DNA of 64,000 bases from Sulfurimonas autotrophica DSM 16294 (lineage in GTDB: Bacteria; Campylobacterota; Campylobacteria; Campylobacterales; Sulfurimonadaceae). Position 1 is the first letter of the stretch. Each line of letters begins with the position of its first letter. Shown here piece by piece: positions 34,496 through 42,963 of this stretch. The notes under the pieces are model-generated. The model had not been told where the DNA came from, searched no databases, and saw only the letters and a program-made list of their open reading frames with translations. Made by a program: the position numbers and the translations under genes. Location of the stretch: assembly GCF_000147355.1 (NCBI RefSeq), contig NC_014506.1:868001-932000 (forward strand), read 5' to 3'.

Positions 34496-36387
34496 TGAAA
34501 AATGCAAAACTAAACAGAAGTTTTATCATGCTTGCCATTGTTATTCCTTTGGTAACACTTGCTTCCATAGTCATATATATTGAGTTTATTAAAACAAAAG
34601 AACATGTTTTTAGTGTTATAAAAGAGCATCTTGTCAATCAAAAGATATATACATTTCAAAAATATGTAACTCATATAGAAAAAGATTATGGTGATAATCT
34701 CCGCAAAACAATCATGCTGCATCCCGATACTGCAAAAAAACTTGAAGCACAACTTTCACTTTTGCAAGGAGAAGATGTTAAATATTTGTATCTTTTGTAC
34801 AGAGATAAAGAGCATAAATACAGATATCTATTAGATACGACAAAAGAAGCCCAAGATAGAGCATTTTTCAATCAAAAATTTGATACAGAATCAGATATAT
34901 GGGAAAAGGCATATAGTACAAAAAAATACCAAATAACTCAGCAAAACTCACTGGATAAACTCTGGGTTACAATTGCATACCCTGTAGTCGTGAACGATAA
35001 TGTAGTAGCAGTTCTTGGTGCTGACTTTACGTATGATGTTTATACACGTATTGTGCAAATATTAAAACCTATGGAAGATGTATTTTTATATATTAGTTTT
35101 TTTATGTTTATTATGCTTATACTGGCTTATGTGCTTGTTTATCTCTATTATAAAACCAGAAAAAAAGCTTTTATTGATCCTTTGACCCAAGTTTACAATC
35201 GTCAATATCTCTCTGAATTTTTAGAGACGACTTCTTTGCAAAACTATTATCTGATGATGATAGATTTAGATAACTTTAAACGTGTTAATGATAATTATGG
35301 ACATAATATCGGAGATGATGTTTTAGTAGCTGTAGCACAAGAGATAAAGTCGACTGTTCGTCAGGAAGATATTGTCATCCGTTTTGGAGGTGAAGAGTTT
35401 ATTTTACTTGTAGATAAAAAAGAGAATAAAGAGTCTATAGGAGTAGCAGAACGCATTAGGCAAGCTGTTATGAATCTTGATATACAGAGTCATGATAATC
35501 AGATTAGTATGACTCTTTCTATCGGAGTTAATCCTTTTCCTTATAGTGCCAAAAATATGGATGAAGCTATAAAAATAGCAGATGAACAGCTCTATGTAGC
35601 CAAATCTTCAGGTCGTAACAGAGTAGAGATTTTCGATGACGGAAAAAAATATGAGAGTGAAGCTTCCAACCGTATCAGTGATATTCGTCTGGCAATTGAT
35701 GAAGATGGAATCAAGTGTGCTTTTCAGCCAATTTATTTCGCAAAAACAGGAAAAATTGTCAAGTATGAGATGCTTATTCGTATGATAAACCATGAGGGAA
35801 AAGTGATTCCTCCTGACAGCTTTTTACCCTCTATTCGCCATACACAAATCTACATTAGACTGACATCTATTGTTTTACAAAAAGCTATTGAAACTCTTCA
35901 AAGCATGCAAGATGTACATTTGTCAATAAATTTAGACATTCAAGATATTTTAAATGAAGATATTATTGAACTGCTAAAATTTACATTTAAATCTAAGCAG
36001 GATTTGGCACAGAGAGTTACCATTGAGATATTGGAGCATGAAGAGATCACAAATTTTGAAGCAATTCAAAAGAGTATCTCAGGGTTAAAAGAGTTAGGTT
36101 TTTCAATTGCCTTAGATGATTTTGGCAGTGGTTATGCAAACTTCAGCTATATGATGAATTTAGATTTAGACATACTTAAAATTGACGGAACTATCATTAA
36201 AAATATAGATAAAGATAAAGCGGCTTATAATATTGTAAAAGCGATAGTTGCATTTGGACGCAGTATGAAGATGGAAACAGTAGCAGAACAGATTGAGACA
36301 AAAGAAGAGATGGATACGCTTGTGGAACTTGGTGTTGATTGTCTTCAGGGCTACTATTTAGGTCGCCCTGGCTTTAAGATATTATAG
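34495..36387 (+). CDS. membrane sensor with GGDEF and EAL domains
   Basis: A 630-residue inner-membrane c-di-GMP enzyme. Two transmembrane helices (about 10-30 and 196-219) enclose a periplasmic sensor of about 165 residues that looks like a Cache-type fold (LDKLWVTIAYPVVVNDNVVAVLGADFT). The GGDEF domain has an intact GGEEF at 298-302 and an inhibitory RxxD site (R289-D292). The EAL domain carries EML at 425-427 in place of EAL, with DDFGSGY at 541-547, the LKIDG lysine (K562) and E598, so either activity is possible. It ends an operon with the TonB receptor and the small periplasmic protein. Confidence 0.9.
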   Translation: MKNAKLNRSFIMLAIVIPLVTLASIVIYIEFIKTKEHVFSVIKEHLVNQKIYTFQKYVTHIEKDYGDNLRKTIMLHPDTAKKLEAQLSLLQGEDVKYLYLLYRDKEHKYRYLLDTTKEAQDRAFFNQKFDTESDIWEKAYSTKKYQITQQNSLDKLWVTIAYPVVVNDNVVAVLGADFTYDVYTRIVQILKPMEDVFLYISFFMFIMLILAYVLVYLYYKTRKKAFIDPLTQVYNRQYLSEFLETTSLQNYYLMMIDLDNFKRVNDNYGHNIGDDVLVAVAQEIKSTVRQEDIVIRFGGEEFILLVDKKENKESIGVAERIRQAVMNLDIQSHDNQISMTLSIGVNPFPYSAKNMDEAIKIADEQLYVAKSSGRNRVEIFDDGKKYESEASNRISDIRLAIDEDGIKCAFQPIYFAKTGKIVKYEMLIRMINHEGKVIPPDSFLPSIRHTQIYIRLTSIVLQKAIETLQSMQDVHLSINLDIQDILNEDIIELLKFTFKSKQDLAQRVTIEILEHEEITNFEAIQKSISGLKELGFSIALDDFGSGYANFSYMMNLDLDILKIDGTIIKNIDKDKAAYNIVKAIVAFGRSMKMETVAEQIETKEEMDTLVELGVDCLQGYYLGRPGFKIL

Positions 36388-36398
36388 GTTTTATTTTA

Positions 36399-38129
36399 TC
36401 AATTTTTAATGTAACGTTTTCTCTTGGCTTCTTTCATTTTAGAATTATCTGCAATGATGAACCCTTCAACAACACCATGAAGTCCCTCATTGATACTAAA
36501 ATCAAAAAATCGCACAGCACCCTCATCATACAGTTCTGCATACTGTTTAAAAAGAGTCGGCACAGATGTTCCCAAATCTTTGAGATATTTTTTTAAAACC
36601 ACAAAACCCTCTTTATAAGATCTGTATTTAAAAAGCATATCAAACTCCTGTTTTTGCTCATATGACATAAAATAAGGCGTTTTAGCACTCATCATATCTG
36701 TGTCGCAGGAAAAATGCAGAGAGTAAAAATATACGAGTGCAGCGACTGCCTGTTTTGGTGTATCGGCATTAATGGTAACTGTACCGTATGTATAGACAAT
36801 ATGAGGATTTTTAGCCAGATAGGCGCCGACTCCCTGCCAGAGATTGTCGAGTGCACGTGAGCCCCAATATTTTGGCTGAACAAAACTGCGCCCAAGCTCT
36901 ACGGAGTTATGACAGTAGTCTTGAAAATGTTCATTGAAATCACACAGGTTATAGGTATATAAACCTTCCATCCCGCGGTTTTTAATTATTTGGGCAACTT
37001 CTCCGATGCGGTATGCTCCGACAATCTCCAAATCATCTTCATCCCAGAGTATAAGATGTTTGTAATAATTATCATACAAATCATTGTCTTTTGCACCGCC
37101 TGTTCCACCGCCTATGGCGCGAAAAGAGATTTCTCTTACACGTCCAAGTTCCTGCATTAAAAAAGGTGCTTCATCTGCTTGCGCCAATATGATTTTTTTG
37201 CCGTCAAGTGTTTGTCCCAAAACTTCTGCTTTGTTTACTTCCCCGCGCAGAAGCATTTTATTATGCGCTGCCGTGATAGTTGTTTCTGTTTGTAAAACAC
37301 ACTCTTTTTTTGTTCCGAGTGTATAAAGATGCTGATAAAAAAGTTTTAAATATTCATTAATACTAATATTTTCATCACAAAAAGACGCAACGGGTATAAC
37401 TCGTCCAATGTTAAAGGTAAGTGGTTTTTGCTCGCCTGCTGTTACAAATTCATGGGGAAGCATTAACAGACCGCTTAGTTTTTTTGGTAATATAAGAGAA
37501 ACAAAATAAAAAAGAATACTATTCCTTCCTTCGATTTTTACCGGTAAAACAGGTGTATTGTTCTTTTTGGCTATTTTTAAAAAACTTGCTTTCCAAGGCA
37601 TGTCTTTAATCCCTTTGAATGACCATCTATTGACAACACCTGCGGGAAAAATGACAACCGCTTCTTCATTTGTCAACGCTTCATTAATGGCTTTTATACT
37701 TGTTTTTGTTATAGCACCTGTAATGTTATCAACAGGAATAATAATATCACTTGCCTGTGTAACTCCCATAAGCATACCGTTGACCATCAATCTGACTTTT
37801 TTGTTTTCTCTTGCACTGGCTATGAGCTGTACAAGTGCAAAGGCGTCCGATGCCCCTGTTATATGATTAGCTACGACAAGAACTTTACCAGTTGAGGGTA
37901 TGTTTTTAATCTCTTTTGGTTTGATTGTATAATCTATATCTAAAAGTTCAAGCATACTGTCTACAAACTCAAGACCTTTGAGGTAATGATTTTTTTCATA
38001 AATTTCATTATATTTGTTTTCATGAAATACTTTTTTGAGTCTTTTAATAAAAAAGTTATTTACACTTTTTGGCAGATATTTTACTGCTTTTGGAAAATTT
38101 TGTTTATATGATTTTTCTATATCTAACAT
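36399..38129 (-). CDS. bifunctional acyltransferase-GNAT protein resembling ornithine lipid synthase OlsF
   Basis: A 576-residue fusion. Residues about 50-270 are a PlsC-type acyltransferase with NHITGASD (88-95) and FPAGVVNRW (161-169); the H-x5-D spacing is the one found in the OlsF/hemolysin-like group, not the classical H-x4-D. Residues about 295-500 are a GNAT-type N-acyltransferase with EISFRAIGGGTGG, ELGRSFVQPKYWGS and a C-terminal acyl-chain region. Such fusions make lyso-ornithine lipid and then ornithine lipid. That specificity is inference. It is the last gene of a minus-strand unit with an MMPL exporter, an outer-membrane barrel and a LolA-like protein. Confidence 0.75.
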   Translation of the reverse strand: MLDIEKSYKQNFPKAVKYLPKSVNNFFIKRLKKVFHENKYNEIYEKNHYLKGLEFVDSMLELLDIDYTIKPKEIKNIPSTGKVLVVANHITGASDAFALVQLIASARENKKVRLMVNGMLMGVTQASDIIIPVDNITGAITKTSIKAINEALTNEEAVVIFPAGVVNRWSFKGIKDMPWKASFLKIAKKNNTPVLPVKIEGRNSILFYFVSLILPKKLSGLLMLPHEFVTAGEQKPLTFNIGRVIPVASFCDENISINEYLKLFYQHLYTLGTKKECVLQTETTITAAHNKMLLRGEVNKAEVLGQTLDGKKIILAQADEAPFLMQELGRVREISFRAIGGGTGGAKDNDLYDNYYKHLILWDEDDLEIVGAYRIGEVAQIIKNRGMEGLYTYNLCDFNEHFQDYCHNSVELGRSFVQPKYWGSRALDNLWQGVGAYLAKNPHIVYTYGTVTINADTPKQAVAALVYFYSLHFSCDTDMMSAKTPYFMSYEQKQEFDMLFKYRSYKEGFVVLKKYLKDLGTSVPTLFKQYAELYDEGAVRFFDFSINEGLHGVVEGFIIADNSKMKEAKRKRYIKN

Positions 38130-38149
38130 ATTATTTTATACCTTTTTTT

Positions 38150-40441
38150 TTATTCTAAGAAACTTTTATCTTGTGCATCAAGTTTGCCAAGCAGGGCGGG
38201 CAGTAGAAGCAGGTCTACGAGCAGAGCAATAATTAAAGCAATGGCTGTGATAAGTCCGAAATTTGCATTGAGCATAAATTGTGAGAGACGAAAGACAATA
38301 AATGCCGTGCTTAAAACAAGCGTTGTAAGCACCATCGCCAAGCCTGCATACTGCATAACATACGCGAGTGAGTTTTCAAAATTAAAGCCTTTTTTTCGTG
38401 CTTCTTTATACTTTACTAAAAAGTGAATCGTATCATCTATGGCAATGCCGAGGATAATAGCACCTGAGATGGCAACACCCAGATCTATATTAATTCCCAA
38501 CCAGCCCATAACGCCTATCACCAAAATTATCGGGAGTATATTTGGAATTAAAAAGAGCGGTATCATTCGTAGTTTTTTAAAAATGAAAAACATCAACAGC
38601 GAGGTTACGACAATTGCGAGTAAAATTGATTCAATCAGCGTGTCTGTTACATCTGCCTGCATATGGGCAAACATTTGGGTTTGACCGTTTACCTGTGCCG
38701 AGTAGGGTGTCTTTTTCCACCACTCTTCTATCCACTCTATCATCTGTAAATCTTTTGACGTATCAACAACATTCATAGAAGCGGTAAGTCGCAGGAGTCG
38801 TTCATCAACATCCATTTTATCATTGATTTCCATGCCTTGAGGGAGTGAAAGGGAATAAAGCAGTAAATACTGAGCTATGAGATTGTTGTTGTCTGGTATG
38901 CTCTTGTTCGCGTCTATAACTTCATTGAATTTTTTAACCACATCAACAAGTGAAGATGTATGTCTGGCATCAGGAAACTTTGCTTTGAATTCTTTTGAGA
39001 ATTTATCGACAGTTTTCATAAAAAGGGCATTTTTTATGCCGTCTGTTTTTTTTGAATCTATGACGATTTCATAGCTCATAGGACCGGTGAGATTTTTTTG
39101 TATGACATTGACAGTTTGACGAAAGGGAACATCTTCTCTAAAGTATCTGACAGCATTTGAATCTACTTTGAGATTTGTCAGTCCAAAAGCTATAAAGCAA
39201 AAAAGAACAAGTGTTGCCAAGATGATTTTATTGTCATTTTTAATGATGAACTTTGCATATTTTTTCGCAAAGTCTCCAAGGCCCTGCTGTGATGTCGGCT
39301 TTTTGCTTACTTTTACTTTTATATTTAAAATTGCGAGTGCTGCAGGAATAAAAAGTATAGTAAGAATAAAAGCAAGTATAGCTGCATTTGCCGTTGCAAG
39401 TCCTAAGGTTTTTATAGGCACAATGTCGGAAATCCCCAAAGAAGCAAAACCGACTGCCGTTGTAAGAGAGGTCAAAAAAGTCGGTACAAGATTTTTTTCT
39501 ATAGTATCGTGAATTGCCGCATAATTATCAAGTCCCGCTTTTCTGCCCAAGAGATAAATCCAAAAGAGGTGCATCGCATCGGCAATACCGATAGCAATGA
39601 TAAATACAGGCATATTAGCGGTAAAGTTGTTGAGTTTATAGCCAAAGATAGTTTGGAGCGCTAAAACAATGCTGAAGGTAAAAATAACGACAAGAATTGT
39701 TAACAATACACCTGAAATTTTACGAAAAATAACCCACAGCATCACCATAGCTATAAGAATGACAAGTGGTGTAAAGGTTTTTACATCATACTGACCGAGT
39801 GAGCTGAATGTTGTATTTACTACAGGACCGCCGGCGAGATAAAACTTGTAGCCGCTCTTTTGTTCCTCTTTAATATATTTATTAATATCGTGCATAATAT
39901 GCTTGGATGCACCGAATGTATTTCCTGCCTTTGGTGTGAGACGTCCGACAATCATTGTCGTTTTTGCATCTTTAGATATGATGCGGTTGACAATCAAATC
40001 TTCACGTAAAGCAATCTTTTTTTTCTTCTGTAAATCCTTTACATGTAAGGCGTCAATATCTTCTATAAAATTATCTATGAGTATATCATCCGCGTCCTGC
40101 GGATTTTTATGAACATACTGGTAGTTTGTAAGTGAATCGACTCTGGCTATATATTTTGTCTGCCAGAGTTTTTCGGTGAGCCGCTCTATTACATGTAAGG
40201 CCTTTTTGTTAAAAATGCCATTGTTATCACGAAAGACTATAATGATGGAGTCATCATTGCCAAAGGTATTTTTAAATGCGTCATATTGCTGGAGTGTTTT
40301 TGAATCTTTACCAAACCAGATTCTGTATGAACCGTCAAACTGTGCATATTTAAGCTGATAAGAGAGTACAATAGTAATAAGAGGAATTACTATAACTATA
40401 TACCAGCGAAATTTAATGAGTAAGTCTACAAATTTTTTCAT
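38150..40441 (-). CDS. MMPL/RND-family exporter
   Basis: A 763-residue inner-membrane protein with about twelve helices in two halves. Each half has a periplasmic loop of about 200 residues after the first helix, and the helix 4 to 6 regions show GIADAMHLFW and AIDDTIHFLVKYKEARKKGF, the paired Asp-rich signatures of HpnN/MmpL-type RND exporters. This group moves lipids or lipid-linked molecules out of the inner membrane rather than drugs; the cargo is unknown. It lies between the barrel gene and the OlsF-like gene, 17 and 21 bases away, in one orientation. Two TTACATGTAA palindromes lie inside it. Confidence 0.85.
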   Translation of the reverse strand: MKKFVDLLIKFRWYIVIVIPLITIVLSYQLKYAQFDGSYRIWFGKDSKTLQQYDAFKNTFGNDDSIIIVFRDNNGIFNKKALHVIERLTEKLWQTKYIARVDSLTNYQYVHKNPQDADDILIDNFIEDIDALHVKDLQKKKKIALREDLIVNRIISKDAKTTMIVGRLTPKAGNTFGASKHIMHDINKYIKEEQKSGYKFYLAGGPVVNTTFSSLGQYDVKTFTPLVILIAMVMLWVIFRKISGVLLTILVVIFTFSIVLALQTIFGYKLNNFTANMPVFIIAIGIADAMHLFWIYLLGRKAGLDNYAAIHDTIEKNLVPTFLTSLTTAVGFASLGISDIVPIKTLGLATANAAILAFILTILFIPAALAILNIKVKVSKKPTSQQGLGDFAKKYAKFIIKNDNKIILATLVLFCFIAFGLTNLKVDSNAVRYFREDVPFRQTVNVIQKNLTGPMSYEIVIDSKKTDGIKNALFMKTVDKFSKEFKAKFPDARHTSSLVDVVKKFNEVIDANKSIPDNNNLIAQYLLLYSLSLPQGMEINDKMDVDERLLRLTASMNVVDTSKDLQMIEWIEEWWKKTPYSAQVNGQTQMFAHMQADVTDTLIESILLAIVVTSLLMFFIFKKLRMIPLFLIPNILPIILVIGVMGWLGINIDLGVAISGAIILGIAIDDTIHFLVKYKEARKKGFNFENSLAYVMQYAGLAMVLTTLVLSTAFIVFRLSQFMLNANFGLITAIALIIALLVDLLLLPALLGKLDAQDKSFLE

Positions 40442-40457
40442 TTTATTCCTGTCATAT

Positions 40458-42080
40458 TTAGAAGTAGTAGCCGAGTTTTAAACTTATACGTTCATGCGCA
40501 CCCATCAGTTTAAAAGCAGTATTGTAATTTTTTGAGGGAGATATATATCTGTAATCAAAATTGAGTTTAAAAGTGTCCATGAGGCGTGTTTGATATTCCA
40601 TATAATAGACCTGTTCATTGTAATCAAGATCAAAGATACCTCCTCCGACTATACTTGCATCATTGCCTTGGTTAAAACTGTAACGCAGTCCTAAAAAGAG
40701 GTCGTTTTGGAAAAGCTCAAAAAGGTCTAAATCATCTTTTTTACCATTTTGCAAGGTAATGTAGCGGTAATACTCTACAAGCAGTCCTAAATCAGCTTCT
40801 TTGTATACTTGTGTCAAGGTGTGTTCTGCACCGAGTCCAATATGTATATAATCAGAAATTAATGCATCATCAATGATGTCGGTATAGGCGGCTTCAAGTT
40901 TGTAGAGTGTAGCGCCGATTACAAGCGTGTCATAGGTCATAAACTTATTGACAAGATAGGCATTTTCTTGTGTTGTTACTATGTTGTTTATTTGAAGGGT
41001 TTTTGTATAGTATCGCTGTGAATCGTAACCGTTTTCAAATATAAAGGCATAATCAAGGGCATATTCTGTGTCTGTAGAATCTGAGTATTTCAGGTAGATG
41101 CTCGGTCTATATCGGCTTGCCTTTGTTTTGAGCGTGTCATCATAGAGCAAAGGGAGATTGACATTTGGTGAGACACGTACGGTGGCAGAAAAATAGTAAT
41201 AAACATAAGGGTAAGCCGGCATATTTCTGTCCTGCTCATAGAGTTTTATAATGGCTGAGAGTTCTCCACTCTCTGTATAGTGCGTATATGCAAAATTGAT
41301 GACGCCGAGTTTGTCTGTATAAAAAGGGTCTGATCTGAGTTCATCAGGATTAAAAACATTGACTAAATTTCGCACTTCAAGCGCACCCCAAAAGAGAATG
41401 TTTTTTCCAAAAAGAATGGTGTCATCATCAAAATCATAACTGCCGTAAAGCTCATCAAGACGGACAGAACTTCTTTTTGTATGTTTTGCAGTACCTTGCA
41501 AATCATAATAATCCTGCTGCAGACGCACCTTTGCAAAGGCGGTGAAGTTCTCCTGAATATATTTTGTTTCAAGATTGGCAGATAGAAGAGCATTTTGTTT
41601 TTCTTTACCTGCCGGCGCTTTCATATATGACTGGAGCGTCATATCAATATTGCCCTGATAAGTGACATTATCTAAAAAACCGGACTCCTCTTTTTCTTTT
41701 ACTTCTTTGTTTACATGTAAAGTCTTTTTTTGAACTGTTTCTATTTTAGGTGTGATTTTTACAGGTTTTTTAGCAATTTTGACTGTTTTTTTCTTAAATC
41801 TGTATTTGTAGGTATTGACAATGAGAGGGTTTGGATAATGTTTAGATAATTTTTTAAGTGCTTTTCGTGCATCACTGTATTTCTCATAACATCCGCATCG
41901 TATACTGTTAATATTACTAAAAGATATAAGCCTGCATGACTCAGGATAATTCTGTTTTGCAAAATCGTATGTTGAGTTTTTCTTAAATTTAAAACTTGTA
42001 AGCTGTACAGAATAGCAGGTGTCATTTGATTTGGCATAGGTGATACTTATGCTCAAAAGCAGTAGAAGAAGCACTCTCAT
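40458..42080 (-). CDS. outer-membrane beta-barrel protein with N-terminal SPOR domain
   Basis: A 540-residue secreted protein. After a signal peptide (LLLLLLSISITYA) comes a SPOR-like unit at about 20-100: CYSVQLTSF, then CRLISF, IRCGCYEKYSDARKALKKL and a closing strand YPNPLIVNTYKYR, followed by a Lys-rich linker of about 40 residues. From about 130 the protein alternates polar and hydrophobic residues with many aromatic ends (TYQGNIDMTLQSYM) and finishes LKLGYYF, as in an outer-membrane barrel. SPOR domains bind denuded peptidoglycan at septa. A SPOR-barrel fusion is unusual. It could be the outer-membrane exit for the exporter downstream. Confidence 0.68.
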   Translation of the reverse strand: MRVLLLLLLSISITYAKSNDTCYSVQLTSFKFKKNSTYDFAKQNYPESCRLISFSNINSIRCGCYEKYSDARKALKKLSKHYPNPLIVNTYKYRFKKKTVKIAKKPVKITPKIETVQKKTLHVNKEVKEKEESGFLDNVTYQGNIDMTLQSYMKAPAGKEKQNALLSANLETKYIQENFTAFAKVRLQQDYYDLQGTAKHTKRSSVRLDELYGSYDFDDDTILFGKNILFWGALEVRNLVNVFNPDELRSDPFYTDKLGVINFAYTHYTESGELSAIIKLYEQDRNMPAYPYVYYYFSATVRVSPNVNLPLLYDDTLKTKASRYRPSIYLKYSDSTDTEYALDYAFIFENGYDSQRYYTKTLQINNIVTTQENAYLVNKFMTYDTLVIGATLYKLEAAYTDIIDDALISDYIHIGLGAEHTLTQVYKEADLGLLVEYYRYITLQNGKKDDLDLFELFQNDLFLGLRYSFNQGNDASIVGGGIFDLDYNEQVYYMEYQTRLMDTFKLNFDYRYISPSKNYNTAFKLMGAHERISLKLGYYF

Positions 42081-42081
42081 A

Positions 42082-42831
42082 CTATTTTTTCAATACGCGT
42101 TTATGAAAGTTTCTGTCTTTGAGTCCGGTCTTTATTTTCTCATTTTCCCAGATTAAAATTGTTTTTTTGTCGTTTTGATGATTTGTCATACTCATCATAC
42201 CGACGCGCCATATGCCTTTGATTTTTTTGTAATCATCAAAAACTGCTGTTTTTAGAAGCTCTTTTTTTCTATCGTAATATTCAACCTTTTTGATTAAAAA
42301 TGTTTTTGCATCAACCCATGAAATCTGTTTTGTATAGCCGGAGTTCTTACTCACAGGAATTCTCTCTCCTATATAATACTTCACTTTATTGATTGTTTCT
42401 TCTTTGGCATTACCGGAAAAAATATACTTTTTGACACTAAAAGAGCTCAAATCTTCATAAGAAAATTCCGAACCCATAAAAGAACCTGATTTGTTTTTTG
42501 AAGCTATGCGTTTAACACGTTTTATAGCCGGAAGATAAAGCCATTGGTCATCATCTTTATTAATATGCTCATAATTGAGAAATTTTGTCCCCTTAACGTC
42601 TGCAGGAGAGAGAAAAGTCATCAGTGATTTGTTGCCGGACTCTTTTTCAAGCATTATCATTTTCATTTGACGTTCACGCTTTTGATTGTTGGCATTGATA
42701 AGCGTCATTTTCATATTTGATGAAGAGTCTTTAAAGCCGTCCATAACGGCTTCACATTTGTTAGCAACTTCTTGGTTTGAAATAGCAAAAAGATTAAGGG
42801 AAATAAGCAAAGAGAGAAAAGTTTTTAACAC
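42082..42831 (-). CDS. LolA-like outer-membrane lipoprotein-sorting family protein
   Basis: A 249-residue periplasmic protein with a signal peptide ending near residue 18 (SLNLFAIS). The motif set DDDQWLYLPAIKRVKRIASKNKSGSFMGSEFSYEDLS is the hallmark of the LolA-like group (PF17131) that accompanies MMPL exporters. The fold is a half-open beta barrel with a greasy cavity, so it probably ferries a lipid or lipoprotein across the periplasm. Translation starts at GTG with AAGG upstream. It is the first gene of the minus-strand unit with the SPOR-barrel protein, the exporter and the OlsF-like protein. Confidence 0.8.
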   Translation of the reverse strand: MLKTFLSLLISLNLFAISNQEVANKCEAVMDGFKDSSSNMKMTLINANNQKRERQMKMIMLEKESGNKSLMTFLSPADVKGTKFLNYEHINKDDDQWLYLPAIKRVKRIASKNKSGSFMGSEFSYEDLSSFSVKKYIFSGNAKEETINKVKYYIGERIPVSKNSGYTKQISWVDAKTFLIKKVEYYDRKKELLKTAVFDDYKKIKGIWRVGMMSMTNHQNDKKTILIWENEKIKTGLKDRNFHKRVLKK

Positions 42832-42913
42832 GAGAAGGAACCTTATAAAGTATTATTTTTATTTATAATAGCATAGAAGTTTATTTTTTGTGATAATCTT
42901 GTGATGTTTTTTT

Positions 42914-42949
42914 ATAAAGTTACAAAATAATTACATTTTGTAACTTTAT
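42914..42949. promoter_or_regulatory. long inverted repeat, candidate operator upstream of the LolA-like/exporter unit
   Basis: ATAAAGTTACAAAAT and its inverse ATTTTGTAACTTTAT form a perfect 15-bp dyad with a six-base spacer. It lies between the M16 stop and the GTG at 42831, upstream of an AT-rich -10-like region. No T-run follows on the minus strand, so a terminator is unlikely. The shape fits a TetR-type repressor site; no such regulator gene is in the window. Confidence 0.5.
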
Positions 42950-42963
42950 GATATAAGTATTTA

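Noticed and set aside
38142-38150. T-run between the OlsF-like gene and the exporter gene as a terminator
   Set aside because: On the transcribed minus strand it reads as A, and no hairpin precedes it, so it would not terminate the operon.
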